A program made the translations under genes and the position numbers. DNA of 64,000 bases from Bugula neritina (taxonomy: Eukaryota; Bryozoa; Gymnolaemata; Cheilostomatida; Bugulidae), in the NCBI GenBank assembly GCA_964035545.1, contig OZ037769.1, forward strand, positions 10,547,133-10,611,132. The letters are read 5' to 3'. How positions within the stretch are numbered: the first letter of the stretch is position 1; each line of letters begins with the position of its first letter. The notes beneath the pieces are model-generated. The model was not told the DNA's origin and made no database searches. It saw nothing but the letters and a program-made list of their open reading frames with translations. Shown here piece after piece: positions 52,301-64,000 of the stretch.

Positions 52301-55300
52301 AAGGAGGAGTTATCTGAGCCGTTCCAGGTCAACAATGGTGTGAAACAAGGATGTGTGTTGGCTCCAACGCTATTCTCTATTTTCTTATCGGCTGTTCTAC
52401 AGCACGCATTTGAAAACTGTGATAAAGGCGTCTGGATTCAAAGTAGACCTGGAGCTGATCTGTTCAATGTGAACCAATACAAGTCAACAACAAGAACACA
52501 GAAAGTATTGGTTAGAGAACTCATGTTTGCTGACGACACTGCCTTCGTTGCACACAGCCATGGCGATGCACAGGAATTAGTCGACAGATTCGCCAGAGCT
52601 TCCAAAGCTTTTGGTCTGAAAATCAATATCAAGAAAACGGAAACGCTCTACCAACCGGCACCTGGAGCCCATGACAGTGGTGACAGTATCTGCATAGATA
52701 ATGAAGACCTTGCCAACGTCAATAAGTTTAAATATCTTGGGTCTACAGTGATGTGCAACAACAAGATGGATGAAGAGATTCATACAAGGATGTCCAATGC
52801 TTCAATCTCTTTCGGCAGACTAAAGACCAAAGTCTGGTACAATAAGGATCTGTCATTCAAGACCAAGTGTACAGTGTACAGAGCCATTGTCCTGTCCTCT
52901 CTGCTCTATGGAGCGGAGGCCTGGCCTGTATACAGGATAGCCGCTCACAAATTCAACACCTATATGATGAGACATCTACGCCAGATCTTGAACGTGAAGT
53001 GGTGGGATTTCATCTCGAATGAGGAGACTCTAGCACAGGCAAATCTACCCAGCATGTATGAACTACTCATTCAAAAAAACCTGAGATGGGCTGGTCATGT
53101 GCATCGAATGGATAACTCTAGATTACCTAAACAAATTCTCTATTCACAACTGAAAGAAGGCACCCGTGGTGTTGGCAGGCCGCGACTGAGATTCAAAGAT
53201 ACCGTTAAACGCAATCTAAAAGACCTAAAGATCCCTATTGGTAGCTGGCAATCTCTCAGCAAAGACAGATGTAAATGGAGGACCATGATTCACCGGAAGT
53301 CATCTTCGGACACGAAGGACAGCTAATGATGATGATGATGTTATAGCAGATATAGTTAAGGCTACCTAACTACTTACGTGTTGTAATATTGCTACTTTTT
53401 ATATATTATTGCTGTGCAAACTTGTATTTAAATGGTTTCAAAATTCACCTTGTCACTGGTGAAAGCTGTAATCAGGGTTAGGATACTAGCCATTCCAATT
53501 GAACAGAAATAGAGGAAAAATCTGTTGAACTTGAGTGAGCCTGTGACCACCAGACATACACAAGCAACAATGTTTCCAATTCCTATAAAAGTAAAACAAT
53601 TAGCAAGTTCAGAGTATCTTTCAACAATATTTATGTAAAATATATACTTTGGAAGGCGTATATAGTATACAAACCTACTTTTTTCCATCAGCCATGAAAT
53701 ATTTTATTATTCAAAGTAAATGTGTTTATCATCAACAAAGCTAAAGTTGCAATATATGATATAATTAAATATTTGATTTACGGTAAATGATGTTTTTATG
53801 TAAAAATTTATATAAACTAATGTATATAGTACAATATTAATCTTGCTATGTGGCTTATTGTTCAATGCAACAGCTTTAAAATCTCAATATCTTGGTTGAC
53901 CTAAAACATGAATAAACATGTTGATGTAAACGCACATTATTTTCTCTAGATTTTTAATCATTACTGTAAGAGTATGAATATATAGCTGTAATAACTAGCA
54001 TTATGATGTCCTAAGAACTTTAACTTAGTTATTTCAAGTTATTCTGCTTTTTGCTTATAGATAAAATGAAAAATAAAAAAACATAATGTACTTTAAACAT
54101 GTATATGTTAGTCAGGTGCATCAGTGCATTTATTCTAAGCCTTCATTATAAATAAGAGACATAAGTAAACCAATTCTCTGAAGTGGCTAAATTAAAAATA
54201 TTTGTAGATAATCATACCTAACAATGTGATCCCAAATGATGCCTCATACTCATTCAAGTCAGCATTCTCAGCGACGTAGTTATTGCTTAGAACAAAGAAT
54301 CCCGCATCAGTTGTACACCAAAACATTCCACTTATCAAAAACATCCAGACCTGCATTAATAAACCGTTGCACCACGAGAAACTCATAATATATCACATTG
54401 AAGCTCAGATGCTGATGCTAATTATTTTTGCTGTATATATACTTGCTAGTGTATACACAAAATTTGAGAACATTTTGTGATATAATAATCAAGCGTGTTC
54501 TTTGTGACTTTAAACATTATATAATACTTTCATATAACCTATAAAAATGGTACAAGTGATAATAGGAAAATTTCTACATATCTTGTTTTATAATAAGAAA
54601 CTGTGCAAATTTTACAGATCATGCTGTCAATAAAAAACTGTTTGCCCATTCAAATAACAGGCCTATATGTAAATTTTATAAAATTGAAAAGCAGTTGAAT
54701 GCCATTAAATCAGTTGCTAATTATAAAACACTTTTCATATAACTGTTATTTGTAGCAATCATCTTGTCTTCGATCCCACAAGTAATCATTAGTTTCATGC
54801 CCAATTACAAATATAATAACTACTCTATCGACTCTAATACCTTTGGTAACTTTAGAAGTTCAATGAACTCTTGTCTTAGATTTCTTTTTTGTATTTCATG
54901 AGTTTCCTCAACTGGTTTGGCCATTTTAACTTCTACCTTCAGATCTTCCTAAAAGTAATAGACATGTTTGCCATTATAAATCCTTATTTTAGAAAGAAAC
55001 TATTTTTAAAGCAGAATAAATAGAGCAAGCAGTTATACATTTGTTCAATCTTTAGAGACTTATACTCATATAAAACAAAATTAGACAAAAGATACAGCTA
55101 CAAAATATTGATGTTTTCAATAGTACAAAGTTTTCATACCTAATTGAAATCATATAGTCACCTTTAAACCATCTAAATAAAATAACTGTGAGCAAAGCTC
55201 TGCTCACAAATAATGAATTTAGTGAAAAAATTAAACTTTATTTAAGCAGGTGCACCAAAAACAATGAGCATTTATATAGAATATTTCCCACATTCGCTGT

Positions 55301-56716
55301 CTGTAATCTATTAGCAAACCATTAGATTAACGCAAGCTGTTGGCTCTGATATAAACAAGTGAAAAATACTGTATTAACCTCACTAATCTCTACAGCTTGG
55401 TTATCAACTCCAGCCTCAGGACCTGCTTGTGAATGCTTCAGTCCTTTTGGCTTATCTGGATAATCTTTTTCTTCATATAAAAATTCGAAAGATCAAACAA
55501 AGAAGTGGTGAAGAAATATTAAAAATTAATGTAATACAAGGTATTTAAACAACATTCTAACTGCAGGATCAGTAAAGAGGACCGAAGCTGCATGGTGACA
55601 ATGCATTTCAAACACATATAACTTATGATGAAATTATTTTGTCAGAAGAATCGCTGCTTATTATACACATTTCATACACTAAAACACTTTATGAATTTAT
55701 GAAGTTACCTGATTCAGTGTCAGAAGGTAATTCTACAAACAAAATTCCAGTAAGAATGTTGATCAAAGTAAAAGTGGACATAATTCCCATAGCATAGGAA
55801 TATCCAAATCTACTCAACAAATAATGTGACATTAGTGGCCACAGCACTATTCCAAGGTAATATCCCAGCATTGCTAAGGAGAAAGCAATATATTTGAATC
55901 GCTCAAAGTGAAATGTCAGTATGACTGAACTTGCATTGTAACAGAAGGACACCCCAAGTCCTACAAAAAAGGTCAATTACAGAATAAATGTATTTTGTGG
56001 TAATGGGTATAACAGTTTTCTGCATTGCAAAGATGATAAACAATATATCCAACGACAAAATATTTTAATAAAATATTTTCACAGATAATTTAATATTTAA
56101 AAATGCTTCTATCTTGCAAACTATGCTAAAGCATTCTGCACAAACAGATGAAAAATTAAGAAAAGCGTATTATTATACTAAACAAACTATATTAACTATT
56201 CCGTTTATATATACCTGCAAGAACACTGTACAGAATGACAGCATGCCATAACTGTCTAGACAGTACAGATAGAGCAACGCTAAGTAGAATGAAGGTTCCT
56301 CCAGTTATCTGGGTAACTCTGCAGCCAAACTTTTTTATCGTGACAGAAGCCAAAGGTCCTAAACATTAACATCTAAGTAAACAGAATTACAGCTAAAAAT
56401 TTTAGAACAAATATCTAATAAAAATATGCTTATTTAAAAAGAAAATTTTTAGAAAGGTAACACAATATATTTGATGCAGTTTTTCAGAAGGCTGTTTACC
56501 AAACATCAGAAGTATCCCAACGTGTATGGCTCCAGTCAGACTTCCTTTCTGAAGGTCAATGTTGAAGAACTGCTGATGAGCTATAGTCAAGTTACCAGCA
56601 ATGCCGTAGCTAAATCCCAGATGTGTGAAATGTGACAGAAATGATGCAACACCTATAACCCATGCATAGCCTTTGTCTTTTTTAAGTTTGAGCTTGTTAT
56701 TGCAAAGTCCGGGCAT
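49033..56716 (-). CDS. SLC16/monocarboxylate-transporter-like membrane transporter, copy A, 9 exons
   Basis: A major-facilitator carrier of the SLC16 type (proton-linked monocarboxylate transport in well-studied members; substrate here unknown). Exons on the minus strand: 56716-56500, 56358-56215, 55960-55709, 55470-55379, 54948-54841, 54350-54218, 53582-53449, 49679-49511, 49163-49033; 460 codons (459 residues), all phases consistent. The family signature at the first helix appears as DKGYAWVIGVASF (14-26), comparable to the DGGWGW motif of MCTs. GLGVSFCYNASSVIL and the ERFKYIAFSLAML segment match helices 4-5. Exons 4-5 (about residues 205-271) encode the long charged cytoplasmic loop between helices 6 and 7. 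The last exon ends KKQQELQL. A 3.5-kb LINE sits in intron 7 in the opposite orientation, enlarging it to 3.8 kb. It is the intact partner of the copy at 61574. Confidence 0.92.
49313..49343. repeat. (GT)n microsatellite
   Basis: A run of GT dinucleotides in a 3' flank rich in ACACA; lies in intron 8 of the transporter gene. Confidence 0.9.
49845..53345 (+). mobile_element. non-LTR retrotransposon (LINE), near full length, one frameshift
   Basis: The element has a 5' untranslated part of about 390 bases; its exact start is uncertain. A frame at 50238-51656 encodes an APE-type endonuclease: LASWNIRTMLDR, ALSEIRFKD, LLMGDFNARVG, SWMHPRSKNWHLIDFVIT and STDHIMI keep the expected catalytic Asn, Glu, Asp, Asn, Asp and His. 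A second frame at 51722-53326 encodes the reverse transcriptase: SPGSDGIHPEV, GFRSGRGTADMI, FIDFTKAFDTVDR, NNGVKQGCVLAPTLF, the active-site LMFADDTAFV, and the C-terminal LRWAGHVHRMDN. The two frames belong to one protein: the frame shifts near 51626, giving a premature TAA at 51654-51656. The element ends in a (ATG)n tail at 53326-53340. Its proteins resemble the widespread 'craniofacial development protein 2-like' endonuclease family, possibly RTE/BovB-like; the clade is not certain. Confidence 0.92.
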
Positions 56717-57413
56717 ATTGGCTTTTCTAAAAAGATTTTCAGACCGATAAAGTTAGACACTTGAAAGGTTATACTATTCCATTAGAGAATTTGATACAAT
56801 ACTTGACACTTAATATTAAAATAGCTCTCTGGTATCAAGCTAAATAAACTTTTAAAACGTTAGACAACTTTTCCAATGTCAACGATGCTCACTTAATTAT
56901 TAACTTTCATGGCGGCTCAACACCGCACGGTCCACAATAACATAATAATTATGTTGCAACCTGTATCTTTTAATAATAACACTGATCAGTTTAGTTTATA
57001 CAAAGTAATGTAGTTAACTTTTAGCTCCAGATAACTCTCAAGCTATTTTTATAATCTCCTATAAGTAGAGTTACTGTAACACCATTAATTATAACAGCCT
57101 TAAGATTTTCAAAGAACATGGGTCATTAAATTTAAGTTTAAGCTGCACATCTTATGCTAGTTGGTGACTATAAAGTAACTAATAGTTATGACATTATTTC
57201 ACTGTAGCAGTTGATTACTACGGTTATACTGAACGTTCATTTTGCCACTTGTTAGATTTATACATTATCCAAAGTTTCCTGAAAATAAAATTTTAACAAT
57301 AAAATACTACAAATCCTATTGTATGTTGAAAGTTGAAACTGAGCTGCTTTAGTTTGCCAACAGCAAAATAATATCTTACTTATAGGTTACAAAATAAAGT
57401 AACTTCAACGGAT

Positions 57414-57820
<407 letters not shown>

Positions 57821-59439
57821 CATCATCATTAGCGAAGTATACCTTGATTTTAACAGCTCACTCATTACCGTCAACGTTTAAAGCTTCTTACTTTGGTTAT
57901 ATAACATTTCTGTGTACTGCAAGCATAAATGATGCATTGAAAGTTAGCAACAACTAGTAGTAGCGCTTTACTCCGACCATCACTCAGACAGATAACAGGT
58001 ACATGTAGCCATAAGCCACTGAGTTAAAAACCATTCGTTAAACTTAGTAATAATAGTGCTATTATTAATATAACAAAGGTAATCTATGATGATATAGCAT
58101 AGGTAATATTGAAGGATAAAATATTACAGACAGACAAACTTGCGAGAGCAACTTACATTCTATTTCTCTTTTGTTGTTTTCACTGATGCTTGCAAATTGC
58201 GTGCAAGTACCCATCTGATAGTTATGAAGAATTTCCTAATAGAATAGAATGCTTAACCCTTACTCGACCACCCTTAAACTTACGTAATCTTATGGCCCTT
58301 TGAGTTTTACTGCGTTTCCATGACTGCGCAGTATGCAAATGAATGCGTGGTGTCCATACGGATTAATTAGGGTCTGCATTGACTTATAGTTGCAGTTTCA
58401 TTCACTAGAACTATATGCTTTTTTTATTAACTAAGTGAAAAAATCCATCGGCATAATGCAAAAATGGAAACGTAGTGATTATCGTGAAACTTGCTGTAAA
58501 CTTTGGGCATTAATTTTAATTTAATTATTCAAAGTTACAATGAACTTTGGCCTCAAATAAACCAGTTGAAATTATTTTAAGAATGTTTGCTGTTATAAAC
58601 GTTTTATTTAAGGGACGGGAGACCGCAATTTCAACTAAAATCAGCCATTTTATCTGGGCCTCTCAAAACTGCTATACTTGGTATTTATACTATATTGGAT
58701 ACAAGAAATCACTCATTTAGAAAATTTGTTTCTTATGGTAAATTATGCTCATCAGGTTGCCATGGTCCAGTGATTTATTTAAAATTTAAGGCTGCATGTT
58801 TGTGTAACACTACACACGTTTCTTATTTAGTCTGTTAAGTGCAAAAATTTACGTTGGTGCATGCATGTACCATGGGAAGTTCTTTATCATCATACGCAAT
58901 GCTTATAACTTTTATTCATGTCACTTGCTTTATACTTATAAGTAAGTTTTCTCTACACGCTGACAGTGTTGAGATGTCCAATTGTAACAAACAAGTTCTA
59001 GTCCTATCTTGAGTTTATTTAAAATGGAGCAGATAAAAATCAATAAATGCATACATTATCAAGTTTCAATATTCATCAAAAGATATAAGTTTTTTATAAG
59101 CAAAGTCACTTTAAACTTTATTTAAGTTGTTTATTTTTATCCTCATTCTATAAAGAATCCATCTTCTTCGGAAATAAGATATGATATGCTCTCTTTGATT
59201 CATTAAAGCAATCTGCTGTACAATATTCCATGAGGTCAACATACAGAAATACTTGTAGGTATACCAGCATTCAATAAATAACTATCAAGCTGATGATTAT
59301 TAATGAGCACTCTGCATGCAGCAGTAGAAGCAAGGTAATACTTGACTAAGCTACTCCTATACATTCAAGTATGTATGTAATATTTCATTATCTATACCTA
59401 TGTTATATCACAAGGCATTATTAACACGTTATCTACCTA

Positions 59440-59960
59440 CACAGGATAACTATTCTATTTTACTACATACAGTATACTACATGCTATTTGACTAGAACAT
59501 ACTCATGCTATTTTGCAATATGATACTTTCTATTCCACTGTAATACACTTATGCCCATTTACTATAGCATACTATGCTATTTCACTATACAGTATACTTA
59601 GGCTATTTCACTACGGTATACTATATTTATGCTACTTCGCTATAGGATGCTATTGCTATTTTCACTATAGCGGACAGTATTATATATGCTATCTCACTAT
59701 ATAGTATACTTATGCTATTTTACTATTGCACACTTATATGCTACTTTACTATTGGACACTTACACTATTTTACTATAGAATGCTTATAATATATGCTATT
59801 TGACTATAAGACACTATAATATTATTTGACTAAATGATAACTATGCTATTTTTATTGCATGGGCGCTGTTGCTATTCAACTTTTTAACACTCATCATGCT
59901 ATTTCACTTCTTTACAGTTATGCTATTTCATTATAGCATATAGCTATGCTATAGGATACT
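59440..59960. repeat. degenerate ATGCTATTTCACTATAG repeat region
   Basis: Many diverged copies of a unit like GCTATTTCACTATAGTATAC with irregular spacing, indicating an old minisatellite. Confidence 0.7.
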
Positions 59961-60652
59961 ATTGCTATTTCACCAAATGATGCTCATATACATTATAAAT
60001 TATAATAGTGGACAGCATTTGACTACATTTGATGAATGACTTTGGCTCATGCAGTTGTTTATATTAAAGCTACATAATAACCATCTGTAGGCAGTTGATA
60101 TAATAAACAGTGATATTTGATATCATAGTATAAATGTGTTTTTTAGGCCTTTAATGTTTTGCTTGGTAAATAAACCAGCATTCTGCAGCAGTTTAATTGG
60201 ACACAGCTAAACCAAGGCAACTGTCATTTGAATTGACTGCAATGACAAGTGTAATGCAACTGTGACAAGTGTAATTCAACTGTGAAGTAGTTAAGCTAAT
60301 TGAATACAGTTGTGAAAAATGTAAAATAATAAACAAATTACACATATATATTAAACAAGTGCTGGGGATTTGACTACAGTTAACTTGGATTCAAATTGAT
60401 TGATTAGAATTCTAGTTGCCTACACCCATGCAGTACTAATTTAATAAAAAATAAGTAACTTATATGTTTATAGTTGTGTCTATACAGTGTCAAGATTATG
60501 TGCCAATGCAAGTCAAGATCAACATACACCTGCTGAGCGAAAATGTCTGATATACATTGATTGTAGCGTTAAAGATAGCTAATACTGATTGTTGTGAACT
60601 TTCAATATGCAAATCATTGTTCTTACATTACATATAATACAATTAGAAGCCG

Positions 60653-60791
60653 TAAACTCACGCAAGTTTATAGTTATAGCTATTCCTGAGTGAAACACCT
60701 GATGAAAACACTTTTCAACTTTTTTCGGGCTCGAACCCATGACTTCATTTTTACTAAGCAAGCGCCCAAACCCCCGAAACCACGGCTACTC
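60653..60791 (-). mobile_element. tRNA-derived SINE, copy 4 (internally deleted)
   Basis: Reverse orientation: tail CTCACGCAAGTTTATAG at the left; CGGGCTCGAACCCATGACTT (B-box region) and CCGAAACCACGGCTACTC (head) at the right. The central core found in other copies is missing. Confidence 0.7.
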
Positions 60792-61573
60792 TATGATTAG
60801 TAGCTGTAAATATTGGCTGAAATAAGTGTTGCTGCCACAAAATTGCTCTGCTTATGATATTTTAGGAGTCAAAATTGATGCTTTCGAAACCTAATAAAAT
60901 ATATTTCATTTTTAGCAAATTGAAATAGTTTAATTTTACCATTATGCAATAATATGTGTGGATTTTTAATATGACTAGTATAATACATATAACTCTAATG
61001 CAAGTGGCAAATTATTTGTTCCATATATAATAGCAATATTATCAATGTGTATGTTGACCTAATATCAGAGCTATATTAGTTACTATAATAATAGCCACTA
61101 TAACTGGCTTAAAGTGTGCAGCATGAAATTAAAATTAATTAGTGATTTATGTCCCATAATATCTTTGAGGCCGTTATAATTATTGTTGCTATGACAACAA
61201 TTTATTATATTATTGGTTATTAGATAGTTTGGCAGTCAAGTGTGACAGTCTAAAGCAATTTAAAACTAAAAGCTACTGATTTACTTTGCATCTAGTTTAA
61301 ACTGTTCAGTCTTGATATTCAAACGGACTACTATTTCATTGCGCAACTCAGTCTTGAGCCATGGTGGAAATTATTAGTCAATTGATACAATTGCCATTAA
61401 CGAAAGTTACTTTACAATTTTTAAAAGTTGATTTTGCTTGATGTTGTATACGAAACTACCTAATGCGACATATTCATTATTGAAAATATACTCCCAAAGT
61501 TGCTAATTCAACCTCAAATTATTTCAACTTTATAACTGTATACGAGTTCAAATATAGTTTTAGAACAGTCAAC

Positions 61574-63857
61574 ATGCCTCGGTTCTGCACTAAATCCAAC
61601 TTTGAGAAAGACAAAGGCTATGCATGGGTCATAAGTGTGGCATCGTTTTTGTCACATTTCACTCATATTGGATTGAGTTACGGCATTGCTGGTAACTTGA
61701 CTATAGCTCATCAGCAGTTCTTCAACATCAACCTTCAGAAAGGAAGTCTGACTGGATCCATACACGTTGGGATACTTCTGATGTTTGGTAGACAGCCTTC
61801 TGAAAAACTGCATCAAATATATTGTGTTACCTTTCTGAAAATTTTCTTTTTGAATAAGCATATTTTTATTAGATATTTGTTCTAAAATTTTTAGCTGTAA
61901 TTCTGTTTACTTAGATGTTAATGTTTAGGTCCTTTGGCTTCTGTCATGATAAAGAAGTTTGGCTGCAGAGTTACCCAGTAAACTGGAGGAACATGCATTC
62001 TACTTGGAGTTGCTTTATCAATACTGTCTAGACAGTTATGGCATGCTGTCGTTCTGTACAGTGTTCTTGCAGGTATAGACACAGTGTTTAATAATCTTGG
62101 CATAATAATACTTTTGCTATCAGTTTTCATTTTTTTGTGCAGAGCGCATTAGCATATATTTTAAATGTTTTGTTATACAAAAGACATTATTTCTTCAGAT
62201 TTGAAATATTTGTAAAAATACTTTATAGAACCATTTTTCATGTGGTGACCTAAAGTGTCATGTTGACAATGCATGCATAAAACTTTTACTCAACTGTTTT
62301 TCCTTTTTTAACTTGGCCTGCGAATGTTGGATAATGAGGGATTTTAGACTTCATATAGAAATTTATAAAAACAAACTGCATATAATAATTTTGTTCTGTT
62401 TCGTAAGCACTCATTTTGTTTTAAAAGAAAATACATAATTTAAACATATTTTGTATTTGACGAGTTGTCTCTTGCAGGACTTGGGGTGTCTTTCTGTTTC
62501 AATGCAAGTTCAGTCATCCTCACATTTCACTTTGAGCGCTTCAAATATATTGCTTTCTCCTTGGCAACGCTAGGAACCTATCTTGGAATAGTGCTATGGC
62601 CACTAATATCACAGTATTTGTTGAGTAGATTTGGATATTCCTATGCTATGGGAATTATGTCCACTTTTACTTTGATCAACATTCTTACTGGAATTTTGTA
62701 TGTAGAACCATCTTCTGACACTGAATCAGGTAACTAAAATATAAATTCACAAAGTGTTTTAATGTACAAAAGGTGTATAATTTAAGCGGCTATACTTTTG
62801 ACAAAATTGCATTTTTTTTTCAAGTACATTTTAAATGCATTATCTTTTTTTACCATTCTTAGTTGCTTGAAGTTAAAAATTTCTTTGAAATATACTGTTT
62901 AATTAGTTCATGTTATATAAGATTTTTGTACTATAACTTCGTTGCTTCTTTTGCATTTTTACGTAAAGAAAATGAACAGCATTCAGATAAAGAGAAAGAG
63001 TTAGAGCTTTCACAAGCAAGTTCTGAAACTGGAGTTGCCAACAGAGCTGTAGAGATCAGTGAGGTGAATAAAATATTTTATATGAGGGGCTGGTGTTGCT
63101 TGCTATTTCTAAATTCTTAATATAACAAATCCTGTTAACCCAGTAATATTATGCTACTAGATTTCAGTAAAATCTAGCCAGAGTTTACAACAAGTTTGTG
63201 TACTGCATCTTAAAACTTAAAGAAAATTGTTATATTATATTCCTAGTCATATAAAAAACTTACGCAAGTTATAGTCGCTATCCCTGTGAGAAGCCCCTGG
63301 TGGAAGAGGTTTTGTTAAAGCGGCTAAGGACTTATTTAAATGTGGCACAGGAGCAATTATGACTGAATGCTCTTCCTAACATCACCAATGGCCTTTGTCC
63401 GGGCTCGAAACCATGACCTCTCACTAGGCAAACGCTCTAACCCGTAGACCACAGGCTGCTCCTATATATATTCTTTGTTATATAACAGGCATATATATTT
63501 TCCTTTTTATTCAGGCAGTTTGAAGGTGACTATAATGAATTTAATTAGGTATCATAATTTTGTACTACTGAGAAATTTAATATTTTGCAGCGGTTTTTTT
63601 ATTTATATATAATTCTTTTTACACTATATATTTATATGTTTTTAGAGACCAAAAAAGGTATTATAACTGCTTGCTCTATTTATTCTGTTTTAAAAAATAG
63701 TTTTTTTCTAAACTAAGGATTTATGATGGAAAACATCTGTTTCTTTAAGGAAGAGTTGAAGGTAGAAGTTAAATTGGCTAAACCAGTTAAGGAAACTGAT
63801 GAAATACAAGAAACAAAACTAAGACAAGAGTTCATGGAACTATTGAAACTACCAAAG
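61574..63857 (+). pseudogene. SLC16-like transporter, copy B, stop codon in exon 2; continues past window
   Basis: A paralogue of the 49033-56716 gene in the opposite orientation. Exons: 61574-61787, 61929-62072, 62478-62729, 62969-63063, 63750-63857, with the same phases as copy A and exon lengths equal or within 3 bases; later exons are outside the window. It keeps DKGYAWVISVASF, GLGVSFCFNASSVIL and the charged loop. At 61979-61981, in the exon 2 sequence after VTQ, copy B has TAA where copy A has ATA (Ile). A full-length product would therefore stop at about residue 88. Exon 2 is 144 bases with phase-1 boundaries on both sides, so skipping it would keep the frame but remove about 48 residues of membrane region. 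It is probably a recent pseudogene. All splice sites seen still look usable. A SINE lies in intron 4. Confidence 0.85.
63255..63462 (-). mobile_element. tRNA-derived SINE, copy 5, most complete
   Basis: Reverse orientation, about 208 bp. Read on the minus strand: GAGCAGCCTGTGGTCTACGG (A-box region), CATGGTTTCGAGCCCGGACA (B-box region), GGCCATTGGTGATGTTAGGA, ATTCAGTCATAATTGCTCCT, then a tail ending GACTATAACTTGCGTAAG. It lies in intron 4 of transporter copy B and serves as the reference for the family in this window. Confidence 0.85.
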
Positions 63858-64000
63858 GTAAAGCTGTTCATGGCAGTTGTTATAAAGACACTATCGCTAT
63901 ACTATATATATAGTTATTAGTGAGAAGGTACGGTAATGGCTATAAGCAGCCTCTATAGGAAGTACATTTTGCAATTTGAACTTTTTCATAATAACATCAA

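Overview
The window is nuclear DNA from an animal. Genes are split by many short GT-AG introns, the DNA is AT-rich, and microsatellites, minisatellites, a tRNA-derived SINE, foldback elements and a LINE are scattered through it. A clear innexin rules out a sponge or echinoderm and fits an invertebrate, most likely a protostome such as a lophotrochozoan, although a cnidarian cannot be excluded. I cannot name the species.

Layout. 161-1295 (+): the last two coding exons of Elongin C. 2422-10726 (+): a 15-exon gene for a predicted 718-residue type I membrane protein with a C-type-lectin-like domain and EGF repeats. 10727-17693: intergenic, repeat-rich. 17694-23690 (+): a DHHC palmitoyltransferase of the ZDHHC1/ZDHHC11 type, 8 exons. 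26108-34052 (+): DNAJC21, 14 exons, complete. 36098-37686 (+): a possible very small three-exon gene. 41247-44199 (+): a complete innexin, 3 coding exons, 420 residues. 45093-47817 (+): a possible two-exon gene of unknown function whose intron holds an opposite-strand, apparently frameshifted gene model (46455-45557) and an unusual (TA)n-associated palindromic element. 49033-56716 (-): a complete 9-exon SLC16/monocarboxylate-transporter-like gene, 459 residues, with a nearly full-length LINE in intron 7. 61574-63857 and beyond (+): a head-to-head second copy of that transporter, with an in-frame stop in exon 2.

The genes are unrelated housekeeping and membrane functions, as expected in an animal genome, and do not form a pathway. 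All exon boundaries were derived by hand from splice consensus, reading phase and family conservation. For the six main models the summed exon lengths are multiples of three (Elongin C being incomplete at its 5' end).

The most interesting items are the inverted transporter duplication, whose first intron is better conserved than its third exon (possible gene conversion, plus a stop codon in a skippable exon); the palindromic element with hammerhead-ribozyme-like core motifs near 46.8-47.3 kb; a SINE family with five copies, one carrying a triplicated promoter box; and the opposite-strand gene model nested in an intron at 45-47.8 kb.
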